Shown here: positions 7,879-16,288 of the stretch, piece by piece
Numbering within the stretch: the first letter of the stretch is position 1
Layout of the letters: each line of letters begins with the position of its first letter
NCBI RefSeq assembly: GCF_016093545.1
Contig: NZ_JADKYX010000013.1
Span: 1-64,000, forward strand
Reading direction: 5' to 3'
From: Massilia rhizosphaerae
GTDB taxonomy: Bacteria; Pseudomonadota; Gammaproteobacteria; Burkholderiales; Burkholderiaceae_D
DNA length: 64,000 nt
Made by a program: the position numbers and the translations under genes
The notes under the pieces: model-generated
Database searches by the model: none
What the model saw: only the letters and a program-made list of their open reading frames with translations
What the model was told of the DNA's origin: nothing

Positions 7879-8874
7879 TCACCCTCGCTTGACGGCCTGC
7901 AGCCACACGGCCGCGATGCGTTCCACGCGTTCGTAGCCGTCGCAGTCCAACTGGCCGCCGAAGATGTCCGGATCCAGTTCCTCGTACGACCAGCCGTCCG
8001 TGTCGGCGTCGAGCCGCGCGCGCACGGCGGCCAGGAACGGATCGCCGCCGTCGACCATCGCCACGCCCGTGTACAGCAGCAGGCTGCCGCCCGGATGCAG
8101 CCGGTCCAGCGCCGCGTGAACGATGCGTGTCGACAGTTCGGCGCCGTGCTCGCCGCCGCCGTGGCGGTACGTCAGCGCGTCCGGATCGAGGATGTAGGGC
8201 GGATTCGACATGACGAGATCGAAGCCGCCGTCCACGCGGGCCAAGAGGTCGCTGCGGCAGGGCACGACGTTGTGCGCGCCGTTCAGGCTCGTGTTGACTT
8301 CGACCAGCGCCAGCGCGGCAGGGTTGATGTCGGCCGCGTAGACCGTCGCGTCGGGGCAGCGCAGCGCCAGTTCGATGGCGCCCGGTCCGGCGCCGGCGCC
8401 GATGTCGACGGCGCGCCGCACGGGCCGGCGCAGGCCGCCGTGCGGACCGAGCGTGCGTTTGAGCGCGCCAACGTAGCGGTAGGTGTCGGGGCCGAAGAAC
8501 ACGGCGTCCGCATCGCACGTGGGCCAGGCCGAGTGGAAGTACAGGTGGTCGGCGATCGTCGCGGCGCGCACGCGCGCGCGCCAGCCGGCCGCGTCGCCGT
8601 CGGCGGCGTCGTTGCCGTTCGCGTCCACCGGCGCCGCCAGGCCGGCCGCGCGCAACGGGCCGTCGATCTCGTCCGGCAGCACGCCGGTCCGGTAAGGCCG
8701 GTTCCAGCCGAACACGCCCCGCGCGTCGTGCGCCCAGGCGTTGGCGGGACGTCCGTTCACGCGGCGGTGCGTGGCCGGCGTGACGGTCACGAAGCGGTAG
8801 TCCGCGGCCTGTAGACTGCGGCCGAGCGCGGCGAGGGCGTCGTGGTTGGCGAAGGCGGTGGCGGTCGAGATCAT
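7879..8874 (-). CDS. Class I SAM-dependent methyltransferase, HemK/PrmC-like (NPPY motif)
   Basis: The product (331 residues from this start) has the AdoMet-binding DIGAGAGPGAIEL motif, the acidic YAADIN strand end and the SNPPYI motif of N6-adenine/N5-glutamine methyltransferases. About 130 N-terminal residues form a family-specific domain. The target (protein glutamine, rRNA or DNA) cannot be told from sequence. I chose the ATG at 8874 because the coding signal begins there with MISTATAF; in-frame ATGs at 8889 and 8946 are alternatives, and none has a good ribosome site. It is convergent with the chitin-synthase-like gene across about 170 bp in which I see no gene. Confidence 0.8.
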   Translation of the reverse strand: MISTATAFANHDALAALGRSLQAADYRFVTVTPATHRRVNGRPANAWAHDARGVFGWNRPYRTGVLPDEIDGPLRAAGLAAPVDANGNDAADGDAAGWRARVRAATIADHLYFHSAWPTCDADAVFFGPDTYRYVGALKRTLGPHGGLRRPVRRAVDIGAGAGPGAIELALRCPDATVYAADINPAALALVEVNTSLNGAHNVVPCRSDLLARVDGGFDLVMSNPPYILDPDALTYRHGGGEHGAELSTRIVHAALDRLHPGGSLLLYTGVAMVDGGDPFLAAVRARLDADTDGWSYEELDPDIFGGQLDCDGYERVERIAAVWLQAVKRG

Positions 8875-9080
8875 GCGGGGAGCATGCATGACGCCGGTAC
8901 GCGCTTCCGTACGCCGGCGCACGGAACCACGTGGACAGGCTGTCATGCAGCGCCGCCTGCCGCTATGGCATCATGCGGATCATGCCGATTATGTGAAAGT
9001 TCGAACAGAGGCGGCCGTGCGCCGCATGCACAATGCACTCGGGCTGAAGCGGGACGGGCGGCCCACGGAAGAGGACGACC

Positions 9081-9263
9081 ATGAAAACGACGCCGGACGT
9101 ATCCCTGAACGAGCGACTGGAGCGTGAGGTCGAACGCGAACGCCACGAGCGCCTGCTGCACGACGAACAGCGCGTCGGCCTCGCGGTGGACGACGAGTTC
9201 CGCCGCAAGGATGTGCGCGAAAACATGGGGGCGGTGAAGATCAGGCGCTCCGGTGGTCACTGA
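9081..9263 (+). CDS. Small charged hypothetical protein
   Basis: The 60-residue product is unusually rich in Glu and Arg (LEREVERERHERLLHDEQ) and is predicted helical. It has no membrane segment and no family I recognise. A purine-rich GGAAGAGGA stretch precedes the ATG. It lies 61 bp before the ypfJ-type peptidase on the same strand, so the two may be co-transcribed. It is probably a real small gene, but support is only position, ribosome site and a coherent composition. Confidence 0.5.
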   Translation: MKTTPDVSLNERLEREVERERHERLLHDEQRVGLAVDDEFRRKDVRENMGAVKIRRSGGH

Positions 9264-9324
9264 CGGCGTCCGTATGGAACCATAACGAGAGCGCGCCCCG
9301 GCGGCGGCGCCAGGGAGAATCATC

Positions 9325-10200
9325 ATGCGTTGGGAAGGCGACAGGCAGAGCGATAACGTCGAGGACGTACGCGGCAGTGGTGGCGGTGGCGGGGGATTCG
9401 GGATCGGTGGTGGGACGGTGGGCATCGGTACGATCGTCATCGCGCTGATCGGTTCGTGGTTCTTCGGCGTGTCGCCGTCGACGATCTTGAACCTGTTGAC
9501 GGGCGGCGGGGCGCCCGCGCAGGTTCAGCAGGCACCCGCGCATCCCCCGGCGAACGATCGCGAGACGCAGTTCGTGAAGACGGTTCTCGGCTATACCGAG
9601 GACACATGGACGCAGATTTTCCGCGCCAACGGCGCCACCTACACGCCACCGAAGCTCAGGCTGTACACGGGCCGCACGCCGACCGGTGGTTGTGGTTTGG
9701 GCGATGCCGCCGTCGGTCCGTTCTACTGCCCGGCCGACCGCAAGGTCTACCTCGACCTGGACTTCTTCCGCATGATGCAGCAGCGCTTTCACGTCGGCGG
9801 CGAATTCACGCAGGCCTACGTGATCGCCCACGAGGTCGGGCACCACGTGCAAAACCTGCTGGGCATCTCGGCCAAGGTCGACAGCGCGCGCCGGCACCTG
9901 TCCGAGGCCCAGGCCAACGCGGCGTCCGTGCGGCTCGAACTGCAGGCCGACTGCTTCGCCGGCGTGTGGGCCTACCACACCAACCAGGCCAAGCAGATCA
10001 TCGAACAGGGCGACGTCGAATCGGCCTTGAACGCGGCCAGCGCCATCGGCGACGACGCGTTGCAGCGCCAGTCGCGCGGCGTCGTCGTGCCGGATTCGTT
10101 CACGCACGGCACGTCGGCCCAGCGCGTGCGCTGGTTCACGCGCGGCCTGCAGACGGGGTCCGTCGAGCAGTGCAATACGTTCGAGGCGCGCCAGCTCTGA
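9325..10200 (+). CDS. ypfJ: Neutral zinc metallopeptidase, YpfJ family
   Basis: The 291-residue product starts MRWEGDRQSDNVED and has a Gly-rich linker. One membrane segment follows at about residues 33-50 (TVGIGTIVIALIGSWFFG), and the peptidase domain is on the periplasmic side. The zinc site HEVGHH lies in AYVIAHEVGHHVQN, and the family hallmark LELQADCFAGVWA follows. Length and order match the putative neutral zinc metallopeptidase family. The substrate is unknown. A GGGAGAATC ribosome site precedes the ATG. Confidence 0.9.
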   Translation: MRWEGDRQSDNVEDVRGSGGGGGGFGIGGGTVGIGTIVIALIGSWFFGVSPSTILNLLTGGGAPAQVQQAPAHPPANDRETQFVKTVLGYTEDTWTQIFRANGATYTPPKLRLYTGRTPTGGCGLGDAAVGPFYCPADRKVYLDLDFFRMMQQRFHVGGEFTQAYVIAHEVGHHVQNLLGISAKVDSARRHLSEAQANAASVRLELQADCFAGVWAYHTNQAKQIIEQGDVESALNAASAIGDDALQRQSRGVVVPDSFTHGTSAQRVRWFTRGLQTGSVEQCNTFEARQL

Positions 10201-10270
10201 ACCGGATAGGGCGACTGGATTGCGTTCACATTCCGATCGGTTTCAGTTTCGAGCGATAATGCCGAGATGA

Positions 10271-10570
10271 AATGAAGCCGCTCATCCGACGGCCGCACGC
10301 TCGACCACCATACTTTGCAAACGATGCGCCAACAAGGAATACGTCGCCAGGCTCGACGGCGCACTCAAGCTGTTCTGCCTGCCACCCTGTTCGCCGCACC
10401 TCAATCCCGACGAGCAGGCATGCGTACAGGTGAAGCGCCAGGTCGGCAAGCAATTTGTGCAGGATAAAGAAGGCATGAAAAAACCTGCTCTCGGTGCTCT
10501 ACGCCGTCTTCAGAAATTGCCGGCGATGATCAAATCGTTTTTTCGCCCGCAGGAATGCCGGTACGCCGCG
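10271..10570 (+). pseudogene. Relic of an IS630-family transposase (C-terminal part)
   Basis: In the plus frame through base 10328 the sequence reads DGALKLFCLPPCSPHLNPDE, then VKRQVGKQFVQDKEGMKK and ALRRLQKLPAMIKSFF. This is the C-terminal DDE region of IS630-type transposases (LPPYSPxLNPDE, with the last catalytic Glu). Upstream the frame breaks at a stop near 10268, and the DGHxxHRS block is scrambled (AHPTARSTT), so the gene is dead and 5'-truncated. It lies beside the second double-glycine peptide. Confidence 0.7.
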
Positions 10571-10632
10571 CAATCGATCATTGTTATTCATCGTGGTTTT
10601 TCCGCGAATTTCGATACGCATACCTTGATCCA

Positions 10633-10675
10633 TAAAATAAAGAAAGAGCCGGGCGCACATCCGAACGCCGGCTCT
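10633..10675 (-). terminator. Rho-independent terminator of the second double-glycine peptide
   Basis: On the minus strand AGAGCCGG and CCGGCTCT pair across a 15-base loop, followed by TTCTTTATTTT. It lies about 20 bp after the stop of the peptide at 10694-10876, so that gene appears to be a single-gene transcription unit. Confidence 0.8.
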
Positions 10676-10693
10676 GGCTCATTTCAGATTAAC

Positions 10694-10876
10694 TTAGCTG
10701 AAAATGTCGACGCCGAACCACATAACGGAAGTCTGCCCCCAATTCACGCTGCCGGTGAGTGAATTCGTGCAATAGTAGCCATTCCGGCAATCGATGACGT
10801 TGCTCGACTCGCGTCCGCCTTGCCAGTCCATACCGCCTGCGATCAATTCAATTTCGTCTTTGCTCAACTGGTTCAT
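10694..10876 (-). CDS. Second double-glycine leader peptide (putative class II bacteriocin/microcin)
   Basis: The 60-residue product starts MNQLSKDEIELIAGG, a typical double-glycine leader close to that of the peptide at 215-355. The 45-residue core has two Cys separated by five residues (DCRNGYYC), is rich in Gly, Trp, Asn and Ser, and ends in Ser, as class IIb microcins do. An AGGAG site precedes the ATG, and a TGTGGT/ACCACA palindrome (10888-10900) abuts it and could mask it. A strong terminator follows. No immunity or export gene is adjacent. The leader is convincing; bacteriocin activity is inferred. Confidence 0.72.
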   Translation of the reverse strand: MNQLSKDEIELIAGGMDWQGGRESSNVIDCRNGYYCTNSLTGSVNWGQTSVMWFGVDIFS

Positions 10877-11603
10877 TCATTTTCTCCTGTGGTTACCACA
10901 AGAAGGCAATTGTCGCCTCCTGTGAAATTCAATTTTACCCAGAAAGGGCAGCGGGAAACATAATCGGCAGGAATTCTGTGGCAAAAAGATGCTTTGCAAC
11001 AATGAGTGATTTTTTTAAAAAACCATGACATAAGCGCGCTACTACATGGTTGTTGAAATTCGCGGTCACAAAATATCTGCAATTTACCCAAACCATAACG
11101 TCGCACCACAATAGCGACCGGTGGAAGTTCGGCAGTTGCCGGATTTGGACGCAAAGTCACGCGCGCGGAAGCCATGGGGCATCGGCAAAACGGCGTCACA
11201 AGATTGCCGCGCCGTGCGCGAGGCAGACCAGAGAAGATGGCGATTTCACGTGCCTTCCCGGCACTGCAGATTACCGACTGGAAGATGACTTGCACGTTCA
11301 AGGAAGGCCGGTCAAGGCCGGCGAGCGCGGGAGCGTGTCGCGCGCCGATGTTCGAATACAGTTCGACCAGTTTGGCTGCGGCCCGCACCGGATGATGCGT
11401 GTGGCTGGGGCATATTGTGCTCGAGATCCGTGCTTGAAGTTAATAAATTTTCCTTTTAAAAACGAAGTCCTACGACCCGCCAAAAAAAGTGTTCCGGAAC
11501 CCCGTACATTTCCGTGCGCATATCGCCTTCCTTAGCGTTTTGACATACCTTGTTGTCAAGCGCTCGTCCGTTGCGGCGGGCCGGCAACCAATGAGGAGGA
11601 AAT
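10877..11603. other. Long AT-rich intergenic region; inverted repeat TTGACA/TGTCAA
   Basis: This 727-bp stretch separates the second peptide gene (leftward) from the alcohol dehydrogenase gene (rightward). I found no supported gene in it; open frames on both strands have no recognisable product. TTGACA (11540-11545) and TGTCAA (11554-11559) form a palindrome 45 bp before the dehydrogenase ATG. It could be an operator or a -35 region, though no good -10 follows. Confidence 0.4.
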
Positions 11604-12788
11604 ATGCTGGCAATGAATTACCGGGGACCGTATCGCGTCCGCGCCGATTACAAGCCCGATCCCGTCATCGAACACCCGGGCGACGCCATCGTGCGCGTGC
11701 TGCGCTCCTGCATCTGCGGGTCCGACCTGCACCTGTACCACGGCATGGTGCCCGATACGCGCGTGGGCCATACGTTCGGCCACGAGTTCATCGGCGAAGT
11801 CGTGGACGTCGGCCGCGACGTGCAGACGCTCAAGGCGGGCGACCGGGTGCTGGTGCCGTTCAACCTGTTCTGCGGGTCGTGCTTCTTCTGCCAGCGCGAA
11901 CTCTTCGGCAATTGCCACAACACGAATCCGGAAGCGACGGCCGTCGGCGGCATCTACGGCTATTCGCACACGGCGGGCGGCTACGACGGCGGCCAGGCCG
12001 AGTACGTGCGCGTGCCGATGGCCGACGTCGGCCCGCTGCCCATCCCCGACGACCTGCACCTGGACGACGCCGTGCTGCTGACGGACGCCGTCCCCACGGG
12101 CTACCAGGCCGCCGAGATGGGCGACATCCAGGAAGGCGACACGGTCGTCGTCTTCGGCGCCGGCCCGATCGGCATCTTCGCCGCCAAGTCCGCGTGGCTG
12201 ATGGGCGCGGGCAGGGTGATCGTCGTCGACGAGGTCGAGTACCGGCTGGAATTCGTCCAGCGCTACGCCCAGTGCGAAGTCGTGAACTTCCGCGAAGTGA
12301 ACGACATGGCGGAGCACATCAAGAAGATGACGGACTGGATGGGCGCCGACGTGTGCATCGACTGCGTGGGCGGCGACGCGGCAGGCTCCATCGCCCAGAC
12401 CCTCACGGGCCGCCTGATGAAGATGCAGGCCGGCGCCGCGACCGTGCTGCACTGGTGTATCAACTGCGTGCGCAAGGGCGGCAATGTGTCGATCGTGGGC
12501 GTGTACGGTCCGACGTTCAACGCCGTGCCGATGGGCAATGCGGTCAACAAGGGCATCACGATGCGCATGAACCAGGCCAGCGTGAAGCGCCACCTGCCGC
12601 GCCTGATCGAGCACATCCGCGAAGGGCGGCTGAACCCGAAGGAGATCATCACGCACCGGGTGCCGCTGGAAGAGGTGGCGGACGCGTACCACATCTTCTC
12701 GAGCAAGCTCGACAACTGCATCAAGACCGTCCTGATCCCGCCGTCCGCGCGCGAGGTCCAGGCCGTGAACGCCAGCGCACTGCATTGA
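11604..12788 (+). CDS. Zinc-dependent alcohol dehydrogenase (formaldehyde dehydrogenase-like MDR family)
   Basis: The 394-residue cytoplasmic enzyme belongs to the medium-chain dehydrogenase family. The catalytic zinc ligands are in CICGSDLHLYHG and GHEFIGEV. A structural-zinc Cys cluster follows (CGSCFFCQRELFGNC), and the NAD(P) site is VFGAGPIGIFAA. The insert after the cofactor domain fits the glutathione-independent formaldehyde dehydrogenase-like subgroup, but the substrate cannot be fixed. A strong AGGAGGA site decides the start. The next gene begins 9 bp after the stop with its own site, so they probably form an operon. Confidence 0.87.
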   Translation: MLAMNYRGPYRVRADYKPDPVIEHPGDAIVRVLRSCICGSDLHLYHGMVPDTRVGHTFGHEFIGEVVDVGRDVQTLKAGDRVLVPFNLFCGSCFFCQRELFGNCHNTNPEATAVGGIYGYSHTAGGYDGGQAEYVRVPMADVGPLPIPDDLHLDDAVLLTDAVPTGYQAAEMGDIQEGDTVVVFGAGPIGIFAAKSAWLMGAGRVIVVDEVEYRLEFVQRYAQCEVVNFREVNDMAEHIKKMTDWMGADVCIDCVGGDAAGSIAQTLTGRLMKMQAGAATVLHWCINCVRKGGNVSIVGVYGPTFNAVPMGNAVNKGITMRMNQASVKRHLPRLIEHIREGRLNPKEIITHRVPLEEVADAYHIFSSKLDNCIKTVLIPPSAREVQAVNASALH

Positions 12789-12797
12789 GGAGAGGTC

Positions 12798-13361
12798 ATG
12801 GAACACCATCATCACCACGACGACGACGCGGGCCACGTGCACGCCCATCCATTGCAGGGCGATATGGCGCAAGGCCCGCGCCGGCCCGGCCGCGAGGAAC
12901 TCGCCCACATCGACGGCTGGGGCGCCGACCTGGACCGCAAGAACCGTCCGGCAATCCCGATGGAGCGCACGCCCCCGCGCTTCATCCACCCGCACGAGGG
13001 CAAGCTGCCGCAGCAGCGGGAAAACGTCGAGATCCTCGTGTCGACGGAGCGCCCCGGCATCACGCCGATCTTCGGCACCGCGCAGCCGCCGAAAGGCCTG
13101 TCCGGCATGATCCGGCGTGCGGCGTATAAATGGGCGGAGAACGACTTGCGCCGCTGGCTGCTGCTGCTCGCGGCGGACCGCGTGAACGTCGTCGAAGGCG
13201 TCGGCGAAGACCTGGTGCACGGCAAGGTGCCGAACGTGCTGGCCGAGATGGGCATCAAGGCCGAATGGGAGCATAACCGGGCCGGCCTCGTGAAGAAGGC
13301 CGTGATCGCGGGCGCCGTCGTCGGCACGGCCGTCTGGTTGCTGCGCCGGCGCGAACGCTGA
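12798..13361 (+). CDS. Hypothetical protein with His/Asp-rich N-terminus and C-terminal membrane segment
   Basis: The 187-residue product begins with MEHHHHHDDD and more His residues, a plausible natural metal-binding stretch. A polar middle section follows (TERPGITPIFGTAQPPKGLSG), then a helical domain. It ends in a hydrophobic segment (AVIAGAVVGTAVWLL) and RRRER, which suggests a tail-anchored membrane protein. I recognise no named family. It is 9 bp downstream of the zinc alcohol dehydrogenase, with a GGAGAGG ribosome site, so it may act with that enzyme, but the role is unknown. Confidence 0.7.
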   Translation: MEHHHHHDDDAGHVHAHPLQGDMAQGPRRPGREELAHIDGWGADLDRKNRPAIPMERTPPRFIHPHEGKLPQQRENVEILVSTERPGITPIFGTAQPPKGLSGMIRRAAYKWAENDLRRWLLLLAADRVNVVEGVGEDLVHGKVPNVLAEMGIKAEWEHNRAGLVKKAVIAGAVVGTAVWLLRRRER

Positions 13362-13418
13362 CCCGCGCAACGGCGCGCCGCACGCGCCCCGGCGGCGCGT
13401 ATGCCGCCACCTTGTAGC

Positions 13419-13456
13419 AAGCCCCATGGCCGCCGTCGGCGCCCATGGGGCTTTTT
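13419..13456 (+). terminator. Rho-independent terminator
   Basis: AAGCCCCATGG and CCATGGGGCTT form an 11-bp perfect stem across a GC-rich loop, followed by TTTTTG. It ends the alcohol dehydrogenase operon about 60 bp after the last stop. Confidence 0.85.
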
Positions 13457-13542
13457 GTGCTTGAGCAAATTCCTTTGAGCGAGCTCGGCCACACTGAATC
13501 CGTGTGCCCGTCCCGTGTTCCCGCTCAATGAAAGGAATCCTC

Positions 13543-15318
13543 ATGAACAAGCGCAAGATGTTGCTCGCATCGTTCGGCGCCCTGTCGCTGACGGCCGCCA
13601 TGCCCGCCGGTGCGGCGGGTCCCGGCACGATGAGCCCGGCGGTCGCCCCGTCGCCGCAGGTCGACGCGGCGCTGCTGGCCCAGCTGGACGCGCGCCGCGC
13701 CGCGCGCGGGCAGGACGCCCGCTTCGGCTACGCCGTCATCAAGCGGCATCCGGGCGCGCAGGGCACGCAGATCGCGCGCGTGGCGCATACGTTCAAGGGC
13801 GTCCCCATCTTCGGCTTCGAGTCCGTGCTGGTGCTCGATGCGAACGGCAAGATCGTGTCCGAGTCCGATTCCGAGCAGCGCGCCAACTTCGCCAAGCCCG
13901 ACGCGGCGGGGCCGGGCGCCGATTTCAGCGTCGTGCCGGCGATCTCGTCGAAGGCCGCGATCGATGCGGCGCTGGCGTCGCTGGCGCCGCTGGCGCCATC
14001 GGCCCGCCACGAGACGCCGCCCAGCGCCGAGTTGATCGTCTGGCCCGCGCTGCGCACGGAACGCGTGCCCGAGGCGCGCGACAAGCCGGAAGCGGCGCTC
14101 AATGCGCTCGACGTGCAGGACGTCGTCGACCACTTCGAACTCGCCTACCTCGTGCACACGCGCATGGTCGCCCGCGACAAGCCGGCCTACCACGACACCG
14201 TCGTCGCCGCGCGCGACGGCAGCATCCTCGCGCAATGGAGCATGCTGCAGACGGTCGTCGGCGTCGGCCACAGCCAGTACAACGGCGACGTGCCCATCAA
14301 CACGACCGCGAACAACGGAAAATTCCGGATGATCGACGACACGCGCGGCACGGGCGGCACGTTCGGCGCAATGGCGATCACGAACGCGGACCACGGCACG
14401 AGCGCGGGCGACGTGTACGTCAACGACACCAACACGTGGGGCGACGGCAAGCAGTACGTGGCCGGCGGTTCGACGACGAACGCGAACGGCCAGACGGCCG
14501 CCGTGAACGCGATGTGGGGCTTGATGAATACGTACGACACCTTGAAGAACGTGTTCAACTGGCTCTCGCTGGACGGCCACAACACGGCGACCTATATCGC
14601 GGCCCACGTCAACACGGCGTACGACAACGCGTATTACAGCGACACGTGCCGCTGCATGTTCATCGGCGACGGCTCCAGCTTCTACAGCCTCGGCTCGATC
14701 GACGTGATCGGCCACGAGATGGGCCACGGCGTCACCGCCGCGACGTCGAACCTCACGTATTCCGGCGAATCGGGCGGGTTGAACGAATCGTCGTCGGACA
14801 TCAACGGCGAGGCCGTCGAAGCCTATGCGCGCGGCGGCGGACGGGGCGACGGCATCCCGCTCACGGGCAACGACTGGATGATGGGCAAGGAGATCAGCAA
14901 GACCGGCACGCCGCTGCGCTGGATGTACCGCCCCAGCAAGGACGGCAACAGCCCGGACGCGTGGAGCAAATCGATCAAGCGCCTGGACGTGCACTACAGC
15001 AGCGGCCCGAACAACCGCATGTTCTACTTCCTGGCGCAGGGATCGAGCGCGGACAAGGCGGGCGATTATTACAGCCAGTACCTCGTCAAGCGCCCGGCCG
15101 CGATGACGGGCATCGGTATCGACAAGGCCTACCGCATCTGGTTCAACGCCAACACGACCAAGTTCACGTCGAGCACCAATTACGCGGATGCGCGCGCCAA
15201 GATGATCGAGGCGGCCGGCGAGTTGTACGGCAAGTCCAGCCGCGAAGTCATCGCCGTGCAGCGGGCCTACGCGGCGATCAACGTGGGACCGGACGTCGAC
15301 GAGGCGGCCGGCCCGTGA
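13543..15318 (+). CDS. Secreted M4-family (thermolysin-like) zinc metalloprotease
   Basis: The 591-residue preproenzyme starts MNKRKMLLASFGALSLTAAM with a Sec signal peptide ending near AGA. A propeptide of about 200 residues (FTP/PepSY type, HTFKGVPIFGFESVLV) precedes the catalytic domain. The zinc site HEMGH is at about residues 391-395, and the third ligand lies in GLNESSSDINGE. The acting His is in the C-terminal domain (DVHYSSGPNNRMFYFL). A ribosome site AAAGGAA before this ATG supports it over the upstream in-frame ATG at 13504. It probably degrades extracellular protein. Confidence 0.9.
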   Translation: MNKRKMLLASFGALSLTAAMPAGAAGPGTMSPAVAPSPQVDAALLAQLDARRAARGQDARFGYAVIKRHPGAQGTQIARVAHTFKGVPIFGFESVLVLDANGKIVSESDSEQRANFAKPDAAGPGADFSVVPAISSKAAIDAALASLAPLAPSARHETPPSAELIVWPALRTERVPEARDKPEAALNALDVQDVVDHFELAYLVHTRMVARDKPAYHDTVVAARDGSILAQWSMLQTVVGVGHSQYNGDVPINTTANNGKFRMIDDTRGTGGTFGAMAITNADHGTSAGDVYVNDTNTWGDGKQYVAGGSTTNANGQTAAVNAMWGLMNTYDTLKNVFNWLSLDGHNTATYIAAHVNTAYDNAYYSDTCRCMFIGDGSSFYSLGSIDVIGHEMGHGVTAATSNLTYSGESGGLNESSSDINGEAVEAYARGGGRGDGIPLTGNDWMMGKEISKTGTPLRWMYRPSKDGNSPDAWSKSIKRLDVHYSSGPNNRMFYFLAQGSSADKAGDYYSQYLVKRPAAMTGIGIDKAYRIWFNANTTKFTSSTNYADARAKMIEAAGELYGKSSREVIAVQRAYAAINVGPDVDEAAGP

Positions 15319-15325
15319 CGACGCG

Positions 15326-16141
15326 CTAGGCCGGCAGGCCGAGCTGCTTGCGCAGGCTCGCTTCGAACATCCCGGCCGGCGCGAAGCGGCGCGCGAAGCT
15401 GGTTTGCCTTGCCATCTTCCCGGCCGGGTAACGGCGCTTGGGGTGCGCGGCGGTCGCGGCCATCAGCACGGTGTCCGCGACGACTTCCGGCGGGTCGCCG
15501 ATGGTCATCGCGCGCCGGAGCTGCTCGTCGATGCCGGCGCGGGCCTCGGCATAGTCCTCGATCATGGCATCCGGCTTCAGGGCGGCCTGGTCGAAGGCGC
15601 TCTTGGTAAAAGCGGGTTCGATCAGCGTCACGCGGACGTTGAAGGCGCGCGTCTCGTGGTCGAGCGATTCCGAGTAGCCTTCGACGGCGTGCTTGGTCGC
15701 GCCGTAAAAGGTGGAGTAGGGCGCCGGGATGAAGCCGAGCACCGAACTGATGTTGATGATCTGTCCGCCGCCGTGTTTCCGCATCGACGGCAGGACGCCG
15801 TTCGTCATCCGTACGAGTCCAAAGAAATTCACCTCGAACAGGGACTTGGCTTGCTCGATCGACGATTCCTCGGCCCCGCCGAAGAGGCCGAGGCCGGCAT
15901 TGTTCACCAACAGGTCGATTCGGCCCGTCCGCGCCAGCACGTCCGCGACGAGCGCCCTGACCGAATCGTCGGAGGTCACGTCGCACGCCAGCATCGTGAC
16001 GTGTGGCGGGCCATCCGCGGCGGCCCGGCGGCTCGTGCCGAACACGGTGAATCCGGCCTGCGCCAGGGCGGCGGCGGTGGCCTTGCCGATGCCCGACGAG
16101 GCGCCCGTCACGATGGCGGTCTTTCCTGCTTGCTTGTTCAT
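15326..16141 (-). CDS. Short-chain dehydrogenase/reductase
   Basis: The 271-residue classical SDR has the cofactor motif TGASSGIGKA near residue 13, NNAG, the catalytic Ser in INISSVLGF and YGATK (YxxxK) for the active-site Tyr and Lys. The STFYGATKHAVEGYSESL region fits oxidoreductases of the YdfG/retinol-dehydrogenase type, and the substrate is unknown. I chose the ATG at 16141, where SDR homology begins; the open frame continues to 16267 through the operator region. Its promoter carries two palindromes, so it is probably repressed by a TetR-type regulator that is not in the window. Confidence 0.85.
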   Translation of the reverse strand: MNKQAGKTAIVTGASSGIGKATAAALAQAGFTVFGTSRRAAADGPPHVTMLACDVTSDDSVRALVADVLARTGRIDLLVNNAGLGLFGGAEESSIEQAKSLFEVNFFGLVRMTNGVLPSMRKHGGGQIINISSVLGFIPAPYSTFYGATKHAVEGYSESLDHETRAFNVRVTLIEPAFTKSAFDQAALKPDAMIEDYAEARAGIDEQLRRAMTIGDPPEVVADTVLMAATAAHPKRRYPAGKMARQTSFARRFAPAGMFEASLRKQLGLPA

Positions 16142-16210
16142 GCTATTCCAATCCTGGGTTGAGGGTGTCCCGCGCCCGGCCTGTCCTCCTGCGGCACCGG
16201 TGCGCACGAA

Positions 16211-16267
16211 TTTATGATGATGTCCATCATCTAAAATGTCAAGACGTTTGATGATGGGCGACATCAA
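16211..16267 (-). promoter_or_regulatory. Promoter of the SDR gene with two palindromic operators
   Basis: GATGATGTCCATCATC (16216-16231) is a perfect 7-bp-arm palindrome. TTGATG (16248-16253) and CATCAA (16262-16267) form a second, with centres about 34 bp apart. On the minus strand TTGACA (16242-16237) is a consensus -35 lying between them, and the first palindrome occupies the spacer/-10 region. This is the classic layout of a repressor-controlled promoter. Confidence 0.55.
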
Positions 16268-16288
16268 TGTGCCCTCGCCGTCCAGGTC

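Noticed and set aside
8846..9127. 93-codon plus-strand frame before the small charged gene
   Set aside because: It begins inside the opposite-strand methyltransferase gene and shows no coherent protein character; the 60-codon frame at 9081 has a better start.
10873..11535. Overlapping frames of 161-171 codons on both strands
   Set aside because: Neither has a recognisable domain, a good start or codon use like the neighbours; the region reads as intergenic.
12798..12830. MEHHHHH start resembling a cloned His-tag
   Set aside because: The following residues, the ribosome site and the operon context are native-looking, and no vector sequence is present.
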